NCBI GenBank assembly: GCA_009746045.1
Contig: RPFO01000670.1
Coordinates: 1,137,954-1,201,953, forward strand
Direction: 5' to 3'
DNA: 64,000 bases
DNA from: Mesostigma viride
Taxonomy: Eukaryota; Streptophyta; Mesostigmatophyceae; Mesostigmatales; Mesostigmataceae
Under the pieces are notes generated by a model. That model searched no databases. It was not told the DNA's origin and saw only the letters and a program-made list of their open reading frames with translations. Shown here one piece after another: positions 22,233 to 32,822 of this stretch (position 1 is its first letter; each line of letters starts with the position of its first letter). Position numbers and translations under genes: made by a program.

Positions 22233-22706
22233 CCAGCCGCTTTTTCCCGAGCAGTCACACATCCCACCAATCATTATCTCACTCAGCTCGAGAGTAACCG
22301 ACAGACACCTCACCAGGAAGCACTAACACAGGACGCTATGTACTAGGGGAGTCCGCACCCCTCACTTGGCGCCCATTCACGCCCTGGTAGTACAACCAGC
22401 ATCTGTCAGTAAGTCAAGTAAGCAAGCGAGAATACAAGACTGATCAAAAGACCACCCTCGGCTCCAACACCAACCACACCCTGAACCCACGGACTTTCAC
22501 ACATCACCAACCACAGTCCCCGCCTCCGATCAGGTCCTCAACCCAGGACCATCCCATCAGGTACATCCCCACCAAGATAGAGTTATCCAACCGTACTGGG
22601 TCATCCTGAGATGGGCTCGATCCAGGGGTCATTCCCAGCCCACATGTAATGCGTCCCAACGCCTGCCAGCCTGAAATTCTCATGCCACATGGTCCATTGC
22701 CCAGAT
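22233..22706 (-). other. CopB 3' untranslated region
   Basis: Lies between the pol stop and the 3' LTR with no ORF of note. The end next to the LTR is purine-rich on the element's sense strand. Confidence 0.6.
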
Positions 22707-25700
22707 CTACATCAAACCCTCCAGCAGTCCTTGCAGATCCCCGAGAGAGCCCCCCATGACCATCCGCAGGAGGCGATACTGGTCGCGCGCCCCAGCAAAC
22801 AGCTTGGTCAGCGCATCAGCCGGGTTGAGCTTCCCAGGTAGATGAAGCACGCTCACTGCGTATGACAGTTCCTTGAGTAGTAGGAAATCCAGGTCGCGCG
22901 TCCTGGACAGGCTGTTGAGAATGAAACTCACAAGCGGCTGACTGTCGGTATGCACAGTCGTGGTCAGTACCAAACGAGCATCCAGCCACTTGCCCATCCA
23001 GCGCAGAAATTGCTCTAGATACAGGGACGCCTTGATGCACTCACACACCCCGCGACACTCATTGGTATCCGATCCAACTGCCACCCTGCGGCACAACCTA
23101 GAGTACCACCCACAGAGCGAACCATTGCCCTTGGGGTTGGAGAGCACAAACAAGCCGCCCATGCGAGCTCTCGTCTTGGTGAGCTCCCTGCCCTCGCCAG
23201 ACGTGTCAGCAAAGCAATGCAACACAATCGGCTGAGAAAGAGACAAACCAGAAAGTACTACACCCTGGCTCTCAGCAACATACTGCTTGATCACAGACGG
23301 AGAAACGAGAGCCAACACCTCATCCACAGTCCTACTTAACACCAGCAGGTCAGGCCCACACACCGCTGCCATCCAGCCGAGCTTGCCACGCAATCTGCTC
23401 CACAAACCCTTGGCGCACAACTCCTCCACATCGCGCATGAGCTCCTCCCTGTACTTGTCAGGAATACCCAAGTGCATCCGGTGCTTACCCGACACCACCC
23501 GCAGGGTTTGCACCACCCCGCAAACACCCGTGGCGTCTGCGGCCCCAATTGCTGCAACTCACCCACTGGGAACCGCCGCCCAATGTCAGCATAGAATGCA
23601 TGCAAGGCTGACCGCGAAGCAATGACACGCAGTCATCCCCATGCAGTTGTACAAACATAGGACCAGACGGCATCCGCGCCACGAACAACGATGGGTCGTA
23701 GGGAGATACCTCAAACTCTGCGATCTCACCCAACGCACGCATGAGGGTTATCCTCCAAACAATCGACGCGCTCTGCAGACCCTCTATAGCCTTGCACAGA
23801 CCCATGAACTCAGACGTGACCACCTCCTTCCAGAACGGCGGCGTCTGCACCACTAGAGGCGGAGTACCCTCCCACACCTCTTGCGCCACTTCCTCGCTAG
23901 AGTTAGGGAATGCGCGCTTGACATCAATGGACGCACACGCGTAGTCCTTGCCTTCGTCCAGAAAGCTAAGAAAAATCATGCTAACCATCCTGAACGTGTC
24001 CCATGCCATCCCTGGGGTGTAGAGCTCCTCCTTGGCCAGCGGGCTAGTACCTGCAAACTCTTGTGATACCGGCCTCACGTAGCAGATCTCCACACCTGCC
24101 TTCACCTTGTGGGACAGCACCATCTTCAGCGGAAGCACCCTAGCCCCCTTCGGCACCGTGTCAAGCGGTTCATACACCCCGTAGCCCTGCCACTCCTCAA
24201 GTGCCTTACGGAATGCACACCACCAGCTCGAGAACCCACTAGGCGTTGACATCTGCAGTACAAGCTCAGGGAATGTGATCGGGGAATGTGCGGCTATGTC
24301 CCTCTCAGTGATTCCTAGGCTGTTGGGATGCAGTAATGCAGGCATAACCAGGTCAGCAGCTGGCGGGAGATCAGCGCCCCACGCTACACCCTCCGTACCC
24401 GACAGTGCTGCTAGCCTAGCCACTGTGCTGCAAATGCGACTGAGAGGCTCGACTGACTTGTAAGACTGTAGCTCTATCGACCCGTGACCTACTCGGGTTA
24501 GCAATGAGCTCTGAATCCGCACATCAGGATGGTCCAGGAAAGGAAGTCCCAAAATGGCGGGTCCATCATACCCCTCGAGCACGCAAAACGGCGTCTCTCT
24601 CCCCAAGATCGTCAGCATTACCTCACCCCGCACCGGCATCCTCACTAACCCGGAGAAGTCCTCCACATACCTCCACCTGGACGCAGTGCACGGCAGATGC
24701 CTGGCTACTCCCTCACCCAGCAAGCACACCACCGCGTCAGTGTCCACTTCCAATCGACAACTACCCAGCCCGTCCGAATACCAGTTGGCAAGCTTAGAGA
24801 CCGCAGCCACCAGCTCACCTGGCTCACCTCTCTCCTCGACAGCCTCGCTGTCGTCCATGGGGCTGTCGCCCTCACTCGGCAATATAGGCCCCGCGTCGGC
24901 CAACCCGCCAACGCCACCAGCCTGCTGCCCCGCACCTGCGGTCAATGCCCCAGCATCGCCGGCCCGTGCAACCCCACCTTCGGCTGGCTCACCCGCCTCA
25001 CCGGACCGTGGTACCATCCCACCTTCGGCCACCCGCTCCTTGCCGGCCCGCGAGATGTTGCCCCCCAACTGCCGCTGCTCGCCCACCGTGGCAGCGCGTC
25101 GAGCTTCCTGCAGGCGCTCCACTAGGCGGGCTAGTACCGCGGCGCGCTGCTTCTCCTGGTCGTCAACGGCTGGGGCAACCCCCGAACCGCCCGACCCCAC
25201 GCTAGCGGGACCGCCCTTGGAAGGTGGCAACCCAGCTTCCGGCGAAAGGGAGCGAGTAGGTTGATCAGGCCCACCCCCCTCCCTCACCCCCCCTGCAGCC
25301 CCGGGATCCCCCGCCTCACCCCCAGCCTGCACACTGGGGTCCCTAACACCTTCCTCAGCGGGTGGGTCTGGCGGCCCCAGCCCGTCATAGTAGGGGCGCA
25401 GGTGTTTCCACGCTAGCAGCTTGTCGTAGCAACTGTCCTCTAGCGCTACCGAAGCAAGCATGTGATCAGGATCGATCTCCTTGACCACACCGGGACCTCT
25501 CCATAGGCCCCGTTTTCCATGACTGCCCTCCGCGTAGGCCCAGACCCTGGCGTTCACGCACGGCACATAAACCTGTCCACGTCGCAGGTCCATCTTTACC
25601 ATGCGCACGTAACGATCGCTCAAATAATCCCTGTACTCTTCCACAGCCTCAGGTGACAACAAGCCCATCTCCACTCCCTTAGGCGTGACTGCCACCTGCC

Positions 25701-26598
25701 CACCCAACACCTTGACCATTACACGGTTGTTGAGACATTGCTCTATCTCATTGCAGATCACCAGCCTCTCACGATACGAGCCTGTTCTCATCTTCTCCAT
25801 GCATGCCATCACCTGCTTCGATGTCTGTATGTGGCGCTCGACAAGACCCTGGTGCTCGTGGTCAGCTACCCCAGCAAGTTCTATCTTCCCCACACCCGGC
25901 TCACCCACACAGCACTCAAACTGCTGATCGCACTCCAACACAGATGCCACACCAAACTTGGACCTGAGGAGACGCAATGCATCACACAAGTGCTCCTTCA
26001 GCTTGCGCTCAAGTGGCACCATGACCTTGTACCTGGAGAACCTGCCCACTGCAAGCACGTAGTCTCTGTCGTCATACATGAATACATCACACTGCACCAC
26101 ACCTCGCTCAAACTCTGGCCTACGTGCATGGAACTTGTGCGGTTTAGGTGCCCGCTCCTGACATTTGCGACACCTTAACCACACCTGCTTGCACATATCC
26201 ACTAAGTCTGTGAACCCTAGCATGGCTGCCCACTCCTCACCCGCATGCCCATGCCCTAGTGCTTTGTGTAACCGTGTGGCCATGTTAAGTACACTGAGCG
26301 ACCCGGCTGCCTCACCGCACGCCGCACCATTCACATGTGCTGAACTAGGGTCTGGTGAGGTACCACCTACCGGCGGCCCGCCCGCTGCGGTGTGCCCCCC
26401 TGCAGCGCCTCCAACCCACTCATTCCCCATCCCCTGAGACACTGCCCTTCCCCCTTCTGCAGCTGTCCCATGCTCCAGGTGGCCCCCCTTCTCCCTAGTG
26501 CCTGCTAGCACCGCCACCTGAGCACCCAGGTAGGGTGAGTACACCTGGGGGGTCGAGCTGGCCTCCCCTGCACCAGCCCGCATGCCAACCTCACCTAG
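22707..26598 (-). pseudogene. CopB pol: integrase, retropepsin-like, RT, RNase H; two frameshifts
   Basis: Continues in the gag frame after TGA at 26601-26599. Order on the minus strand: integrase zinc region (LHKALGH, C..CRKC); integrase core (VQCDVF, ECDQQFECC, HQGLVERHIQ) with 29 residues between the second Asp and the Glu; a long Gly/Ala/Pro-rich linker; a retropepsin-like segment (LEVDTDAVVCLLG, AILGLPFL); copia-type RT (ASIDVKRAFPNSS, QLHGDDCVSL); and RNase H (CFADTS, HTDSQPLV, LNPADALTKLF). The frame shifts near 23630, just after the HGDD box, and again near 23510, so a complete polyprotein cannot be made. The protein is clearly homologous to CopA pol but well diverged. Confidence 0.88.
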
Positions 26599-26601
26599 TC
26601 A
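26596..26601 (-). promoter_or_regulatory. In-frame TGACTA between CopB gag and pol (candidate readthrough site)
   Basis: On the minus strand gag ends GGC CGT AGG TGA CTA GGT and the same frame stays open into pol. TGA followed by CTA is the classic leaky stop context used for programmed readthrough. The arrangement predicts a Gag protein and a minor Gag-Pol fusion. Confidence 0.7.
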
Positions 26602-26810
26602 CCTACGGCCACCGCCCTGGGCCGCTGGGCACAGGTGAGTGTCCCTCGCAAAGTGCCCTGGCTGCCCACACCTGTGACACACCGCTGGTGCTTGCGAGTT
26701 GGCGTTGCTGCGTGCCTGGAGAGTGTCCTTGTGCCTGTGATAGCAATTGGCTGCCATGTGTCCCGACTTCCCACACACAAAGCATGCCCCATGCACCGCC
26801 GGCTGTGCAC

Positions 26811-26854
<44 letters not shown>

Positions 26855-27826
26855 GAGCGCTGTTGCTGCTGATACGGCGACGCAGCTGGCTGTTGTGCAT
26901 GCTGCTGCTGCTGCGGGTATGGCTGCTGCCTACCTTGCTGCCATCGCTTCCCAGGCATGCGCTGCGCTCGGCTGAAGCTGCCCTTATTGCCCCTACGCAT
27001 CGGGCCCCCATTGCCCCGAGGCCCGCTGGGCCCCGCGCCGCTAGAGCCACCACCGCCCGCAATGGCGGCCACCTTGCCCCCATCCGGCGCTTTAGCAGCA
27101 CCACCTTGGGCACCACCAGAAGAAGGAATGGAATTCACAGCGACAGGCGGTAATGCAGGGGAAATCAGACCCAGCTCATTGAGCTTACCTTGGGCCCGCA
27201 GTTGGGCCACCATGTCCCTCTCCTCACCCTCGACAATGCCCGTGATAACCTCAATCGCCTTATTGAGATCATCCTCGGCTTTCTCACGCTTGAGAGCTGC
27301 CATGGCATTCTGGAAATTAAGGTCCTTGGCATTGCGAACATAACGGTCCACCACCGCCAGTTCCACCACCGGAATGCCATCCTTTACACTCTCGTTTCTC
27401 GCATTTCTCAAAGCGAGAAGGTCGAGTGTGTAGGGACGCTTCGGCACCCAATTATAAATGCCAACATGACGAGACTTGGCAGATGCTTTCGATTCAAGAA
27501 GTGCTGCACGCAACCTACCTCCAATTGCAGCGCCCTCGATTTTCTCGTCACGGCAGGAGCGCAGGCAATTTACTAGAATGGCGTTGTCGGCTCTAAACAT
27601 TCCGGCATCCCGGAATAGCCCATACAGATCCTCGGTTTTATCTGCATGATCCGCCACAAACGCCTCAAACCTGTCACAGAAATCCTCTACCAATGTCACT
27701 GCCGCATCAAGAGGAACTGTCCCGACTCGTGTTTTTGCACAGCTCTATCAAATTCTTCTCATTTCTTAAATCCTTCCACCCAGTACGCTTTCTCGAATCC
27801 GTCTCTTCTTGTTCTTGATCCGACAT
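26599..27826 (-). pseudogene. CopB gag with two zinc knuckles and polyQ; probable 5' frameshift
   Basis: The ATG at 27826 opens MSDQEQEETDSRKRTG but that frame stops near 27705. The long gag frame (open to 26599) joins it if one base is dropped at the A5 run (27732-27736 on the plus strand as T5), so a small indel is likely. The gag body is helical and charged (RFEAFVADHADKTEDLYGL). It is followed by a Gly/Pro/Arg-rich part, a Gln-rich tract (about 14 consecutive Gln, encoded by the CTG-rich stretch near 26815-26860), a CCHC knuckle CFVCGKSGHMAANC, and a second Cys/His cluster CHRCGQPGHFARDTHLC with non-standard last spacing. It packages element RNA in retrotransposon particles. Confidence 0.8.
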
Positions 27827-27866
27827 TGCTACGTTTTTCCTTATTAATTAACCCCGTCCTAGTACA

Positions 27867-28449
27867 TGTTAAAATCGAGTTCGAATTTTATTAAATGATA
27901 ATTTTACGGTAATCAGGTTACAAACTCAGAGCCAAGCCCCCAGCTTAATTTACCAGCGCAACCATAGCCATTGCCAGCATAGCAGCAACAACCGTTGGAC
28001 CGCCGCAACACAATGCTGGCTTTTGGATCATCATCGTCTGTCAGGCGGCTAGGCTAGCCTGCAGCGCTAGGCACCGACGCAAGCCTGGGAACGCATCTCC
28101 GTTACACATCTCCGTTACAACACACCAGCCGAGTACCGACCAATCGACACACACCAGTATCTCGCCACTTGTCACGCCAGCCGGCAGTACCCAGAATCCT
28201 AGTCCGCACCTCAGTACCGGACCAGTGCCGCACAGCCAAAGTCTAGGGCGTAACTCACGAGGCATAACGCACACAGCGTAACTTAAATCGTTGTGGATCA
28301 CACAAGCCAAAATTCAGCCGAACCTCAAAACGGCTAAGTCCCAATGCGCCGAATTAACCCGAACGCCTCGAACCACAAAATGGCTAAGTACCGGCACACA
28401 ATCATTAATTATTTCCATGTGACTGCGAGCTGAAACCTATAATGTAACA
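27867..28449 (-). mobile_element. CopB 5' LTR
   Basis: Direct copy of 21650-22232 with TGTTA/TAACA ends. Inside it (internal side, minus strand) the sequence reads TGTACTAGGACGGGG. A standard TGG-initial primer-binding site complementary to initiator tRNA-Met was not seen. Confidence 0.9.
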
Positions 28450-29513
28450 GCGGGTATGGAACAGGCAGGGGAGTGGGGCGAGTGGGAGTTAGCGGGGTGG
28501 AGGGTGCCGGCATTGTGGCGGGATGGTTGGAGGCACATGGACACACGTAATGGCAAGAGTAACTGCATGCATAGCAACATTGGACCAGCTGTTCCTAGAA
28601 CATCTGCAACCCTCAGCATGCAACAACCAACAGCAACTGACAACTGCCGACAGTGACAACGTTAGCAAGATGTGACGCCAAGTCCACTGGAGACCCCGAT
28701 GTAATTTCAGGTGGTTCCCAGTCCTGCCGTGTACTTCACTTAATTCGGGGCCGCACACTTCGTTTGGTGCAGCAAAGGCTCGTGGCCGGTATGGTGGTAG
28801 CCGGTAGGCTTGATTGCCATGGATATCCGGCGTGGCGGAGGGGCCGCAGGGAGCGAGGCACCATGGAGGAGGCGATGGAGCGATTGAAGAAATGTAGGCA
28901 GTAGCCCGGTGCCCAGCAGCAGCGGAAGTGGAAATATTGCTTGACGCGGTGCGTGCGGTGGGATGGGTAGGCACTGCCTGCCATCACCCTGACATTTCCT
29001 GTTACGGCACAGCCCGCAGTCGGCCATATTGGAGCAGACGGGCCTTGCTGCGAATCGAGGGCGTGATATTGCACGGGAAAAATCATGCCGAGAGTCTCAG
29101 GGCGTCTCGCATGGCGACAGCTGCAGCGTGAGGGCCGACAAGCTCGAGATGCAGGTCTCGTCGGTACATGTGGGCCACTGGTGAGGTCGCCAATGTGATG
29201 GAGCCCTCTCCATCGTGCCAGTCGGACATCACTCAACAGCCAACAACGATCTTTTGTGCGACCAGCAGCCTCCGAATTCCGTAAGTCCGGACTCCGGACG
29301 CAGCGCCCCTCTCCAACGGACTGCACGCGGAAATTTGAAATTCAGCCCGAAGGGCACGCGCCGCGCCAGAGCTGGCACAGGAAGTGGACGTTGCACGTGA
29401 ATTGGAGAACGCCACCGTGACAAAGACCAAGGCGATAACGGCAGGTACGCAGCCTTGGCAGCGCCATAATTTTACTTGGACACCATGCGCGGTGCTGTAG
29501 GCAGCCATATATA
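28450..29513. other. No gene seen
   Basis: The first ~70 bases continue the G-rich domain interrupted by CopB. Overlapping ORFs of 60-200 codons exist on both strands but none resembles a protein family or keeps a consistent frame. Confidence 0.4.
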
Positions 29514-29787
29514 TATCAAGTAGCGTGCGTGTTTGCAACTTGCCCGTTGAAACTCTACGGCGGAGCCAATTTTCGGAAGAACCTCACCCTTATGCTTGCA
29601 AATTCGGGACGAATTCGGTGGATGGATGGATGGATGGATGGATGGATGTATGTATGTATGTATGGATGGATGGATTGACGGATTTTCATCCCCTATTCCT
29701 ATGTTTTCTCACGTGTACGGCCTTATAAGCTTCGCCAATTCTGGCGAACCTAACGGTTCTTCCGAAAATTGGCTCCGCCTGATCATT
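29514..29787 (+). mobile_element. Complete microsatellite-bearing non-autonomous element (GGAT core)
   Basis: Structure: start ATCAAGTAGCGTGCG; subterminal repeat GGCGGAGCCAATTTTCGG.. (29559-29583); a GGATGGATGG/GTATGTATG core (about 29619-29675); a unique part ending in CGCCAATTCTGGCG; and the inverted subterminal repeat (29755-29779) ending GATCATT. The two 25 bp subterminal repeats are exact reverse complements. Partial copies lie at 12036, 16991 and, with giant cores, 58541-63678. The layout recalls microsatellite-bearing Helentron derivatives (HINE/DINE/pearl types), though an ordinary MITE is also possible. Confidence 0.75.
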
Positions 29788-29822
29788 CACAGTGACTCGA
29801 TGTAAAGTCGGGTGGTGTAATA

Positions 29823-30520
29823 GTTAACGCCAAGCGCATTGGCGTGATCCTGATTCGGCATATCTCTGCGATTCCAGCGGCACCGGAACGAGTTCATTCC
29901 GACAAGTATCAAGAAAGTTATGGCGTTCCGACATCCCGGTCGCGCGCGAGCGCGAGCCGGCTGTTCTTCTAAGTCGGACGTGAATATTTGCCGACGACAT
30001 ATGGGGTCGACAGTAATTCCTGGGCTGACAGGAATTAGGTGCTGTACCTACGACGGTATTGGATTGATACGTCGTACGCAGGAAATAGGAACCTTAACCT
30101 GTGGTCTGTTGGTACCGCAGGCTTAGTCCTGGACTTCTAGGTGCAGATGCAATAGTCACTGTGGACTGTGCTCTGTGGTCACTGTGCCTGTATGGCAGAC
30201 CTACTGTATAGGAGTTGGGCGCTGTACAGGTAGTGAATACTGTACCGGGGGTGTTATTACTGAGCAGGCCTCCTAGGCTGCTCAGGACTAGCAAGCACAG
30301 TGCACAAGTATATAAACAATAGGCCAGTGCCAAATGGGCATCTCTTGCGAGCCCGCCTCACGTGTTGTGCCTTGACTTGGCAAGCGCGTGTACAAGCCTC
30401 AAGTGTGTGAGCGCTGTAAACATTATCCGATTTTAACAAAGCTCCGTTTCCAACCATATTCACACATTGCTGCATTGCAACCATATCCTTCACATTGCGT
30501 GTGATAAGAACGTTTAACTC
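29823..30520 (+). mobile_element. CopA#1 5' LTR
   Basis: About 698 bp, starting GTTAACGCCAAGCGC and ending GAACGTTTAACT. It lacks the usual TG..CA ends; the termini are instead related to GTTAAC/GTTAAC. Other copies: 37051-37746 (minus), 44940-45634 (minus), 53856-54034 (minus, partial), 54150-54846 (plus). A TATATAAA box lies at 30309-30316. Confidence 0.88.
30309..30316 (+). promoter_or_regulatory. TATA box in CopA LTR
   Basis: TATATAAA about 200 bp before the LTR end is the best candidate core promoter for element transcription. The same motif is present in the other full LTR copies. Confidence 0.5.
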
Positions 30521-30610
30521 AAATTACAACCAGTCTCAGCGGAACGGCCAGGAGGGTCGTTGCCGGTTGCGGTGTGCAGCGTTGACGACGAGGAGCTCGT
30601 CTGGTGGTGA

Positions 30611-31529
30611 ATGGTGCAGGAGGAACAACGGCAGCAGGATTTCCGGTTTCGGCAGTCTGCTGGGGGTTCGATTTCTCCTGAATTACGTCGTGTCGTTCGG
30701 GATCTATCTTTATTGCTTGCAGATCGTCCGCCTGTAATCGCAGCTTCGTGCAATTCGTCGACGACCAGGTCGAAGATTGGGAGCGAATTCTGCGACACGT
30801 ACAAACCATCGTCATTCCGGAGCACCGGAGCATCGACGACCTTGAGCAGGAGCTTCACGGGTTGGTCGGCATCCAGACGGTGATTACTGCAGTAGCAGAG
30901 CGAGTGCGGACGGAGTTGGCGGCAAGGCGAGGCGAGGTTGCGGAAGCAGCTGGCGCAGGGCGACACGAGTTTGTACCGACAGTAGCGGGCGCGGGAGTAC
31001 CACGTGCTTTCGCAGGCGGCATCGGCGACGAGGGTGTTGCAGCGGGGCCAGTTAGGCGTGAACGACGCGGAGCGGAGCACTACAGGCGGCTTGCAGAGGT
31101 CGGGGCGACAGCGGAAGCCATCACCGGAGGACAGCGCGCGACAAGAGTCGGCAGGTTTCCGGAGAGAGTAAGAGTTCCTTTTCAGGAACTGCCCCCGCCC
31201 CTTCGCGTTCGTGTGACGCGTTGGGAAGAGTTTGCACCTCTTGGGTACGATAGTGACCTTGAGGAGGAGCAGGGGGTGTCGCTGGGCTAGGCGACGAGAC
31301 ACTTGGCGACCACGAGGTGCCAAGATACAATCCGCGGGGTGCCAACGACGGGTTGTCACCTGTCTACTTTACCAACGGTGACGATTCAGTCATCGCGGGC
31401 CGACAGCGGGTCGACGACGGCGCAGCAGGTAGCAGGGTACCAGAGCTGATTGTGGTGAGCGACAGCGACGACGACAGCGACAAGGAGAACCAGGACGCGC
31501 CTGGGGCCAGCCGTGGTGGTCTTGCCTGA
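30611..31529 (+). pseudogene. CopA upstream ORF ('ORF0') before gag, broken in this copy
   Basis: A coding-like region between the 5' LTR and gag. It opens MVQEEQRQQDFRFRQSAGGS (30611), shifts frame near 30735 where one A is missing compared with the copy at 51431, runs VDDQVEDWERILRHVQTIVI.. to about 31290, and ends in a third frame with PELIVVSDSDDDSDKENQ and a TGA at 31527-31529. The two copies together imply a protein of about 300 residues: a helical, acidic N-terminal half with Arg/Glu-rich coils and an acidic C-terminus. IVV followed by an acid/Ser run fits a SUMO-interaction motif. Not part of the standard copia gene set; function unknown. Confidence 0.5.
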
Positions 31530-31631
31530 GTGGTAACACTTGGCACTTTCCTTTCTTGTTCAGTAGCTTATATTGCTTTAATTGCTGCTTGGCCACTTGG
31601 CTGGCTGTAGCAGATCTGAACAGAGGCCATC

Positions 31632-32819
31632 ATGGAGGATGGAGCTATCAACCAACAAGCGGGCTTTATGGGCTTCGCGCGGCGCGGCGCTGGGCTGGAT
31701 GGACGAGATGGACGCGATGGACGCGGTGGACGCGATGGACGCGGGGACGGCCAGGCGCTGGGAGACCAGGCTGAGGTGCCAGATAATCAGAGCCAAGGAT
31801 CGCAGGGCGGGCAGCACGCGCCAGCCGCAGATCAAGCGGCGCCTAAGCGACCAACCGTTGCTGAGGGGTACGCGGTGCTAGGCCAGTTTCAGTCCATCAA
31901 GGACAATTGGCAGCCCCGGGATGCTGAGAGGATGTTAGAGGACATGAACTTGTACACGGAGATATACAACGGTGACAAGCTTCGCATCCTGGCGTCTAGT
32001 GCCTACATACGGCAGTCGGCGAGGCGGCTGTTCAAGTTTGTTCGGGAGCGACACGCGGCGGGGGACACCTGGACGGCGTTTATGACGCGACTCAGGTCGT
32101 TCCTGAGTGACAAGAGGACCATAGATGGGTCCCACCTGAAGCAAGAATACCTGGACTACAAGCCCATCAAGGGGCAGCTAGTGGTCCACGCCTTTGAAGA
32201 CTTCGTCAAGCTGAGGGAGGACGCCATGGCCAAGGGCTTCTTCGTCGCAGATCGGATGGCCATGGGCGACTTTCTCAAGTCGCTGCAGCTGGATCCGGTC
32301 ACCATGGATAATGTGACCATCCACATGCGACAGGTCCATGGCTGGGCAGCCATGACGGACCAGTTGTATGAGTGTTTCAGCGGCAAGTACGTGGGTGGTA
32401 AGCGCCCTCGTCAGGGTGATGAGGAGGCCACTGAACCCACGGTTAAGTCCATGAGGGGATCGGGCCACGGGGGCCCAGCGCCCTCGAGAGGGCCTGAGAC
32501 CTCTTCAAGGGGTCGAGGAAGGTCCAGGAGGGGGCGTGACAGAAGGGCTGGACGGGGGACCCCGCCGAAGTCGGGACATCCACAGTCCCAGTTTGACTTC
32601 AAGAGGGTGGGTGGTCCTCCCAAGGCTGGGCCCAGCAGTGGGACCTCACGGGACATCAGTCAGGTGGAATGTTATTTCTGCCAGGGGAAGGGTCACTTCA
32701 GGAATGAGTGTCCCTCGTACCTGAGGCAGGAAGGTCAGAGCAAGCCAGCTCAGGGTGGCAGCAAGGACAAGGCTGGTCCATCCCAGGACAAGGGCAAGGG
32801 CAAGGCTGCTGATCATTGA
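31632..32819 (+). CDS. CopA#1 Gag with CCHC zinc knuckle
   Basis: 395 codons, ATG at 31632, TGA at 32817-32819. The N-terminus has a tandem DGRDGRDGRGG run encoded by 9 bp repeats. A helical gag core follows (about residues 85-255, for example RMLEDMNLYTEIYNGDKL and AFEDFVKLREDAMAKGFF). Then comes an Arg/Gly/Ser-rich basic part and the knuckle CYFCQGKGHFRNEC (C-x2-C-x4-H-x4-C) near residue 347. It coats element RNA in virus-like particles. It is uninterrupted and nearly identical to the copies at 43476 and 52453, consistent with recent activity. Pol follows in the same frame. Confidence 0.9.
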   Translation: MEDGAINQQAGFMGFARRGAGLDGRDGRDGRGGRDGRGDGQALGDQAEVPDNQSQGSQGGQHAPAADQAAPKRPTVAEGYAVLGQFQSIKDNWQPRDAERMLEDMNLYTEIYNGDKLRILASSAYIRQSARRLFKFVRERHAAGDTWTAFMTRLRSFLSDKRTIDGSHLKQEYLDYKPIKGQLVVHAFEDFVKLREDAMAKGFFVADRMAMGDFLKSLQLDPVTMDNVTIHMRQVHGWAAMTDQLYECFSGKYVGGKRPRQGDEEATEPTVKSMRGSGHGGPAPSRGPETSSRGRGRSRRGRDRRAGRGTPPKSGHPQSQFDFKRVGGPPKAGPSSGTSRDISQVECYFCQGKGHFRNECPSYLRQEGQSKPAQGGSKDKAGPSQDKGKGKAADH

Positions 32820-32822
32820 CTT
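32817..32822 (+). promoter_or_regulatory. In-frame TGACTT between CopA gag and pol (candidate readthrough site)
   Basis: GAT CAT TGA CTT GAG: the frame remains open from TGA through the whole of pol, with no other stop and no ATG at the start of pol. TGA followed by C is the leakiest termination context. Copy 3 has the same bases (53638-53643); copy 2 has TGA TAT, which would be a weaker site. Confidence 0.65.

Larger units (their letters stand above)
21650..28449 (-). mobile_element. CopB: Ty1/copia-like LTR retrotransposon, full length, pol broken
   Basis: 6.8 kb element bounded by 583 bp direct LTRs (21650-22232 and 27867-28449) that are almost identical, with 5 bp target duplications GCGGG at 21645-21649 and 28450-28454. 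Gag and pol are read leftward. The retropepsin-like segment lies between integrase and RT. Near-identical LTRs suggest recent insertion, yet gag and pol carry frameshifts. Confidence 0.92.
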
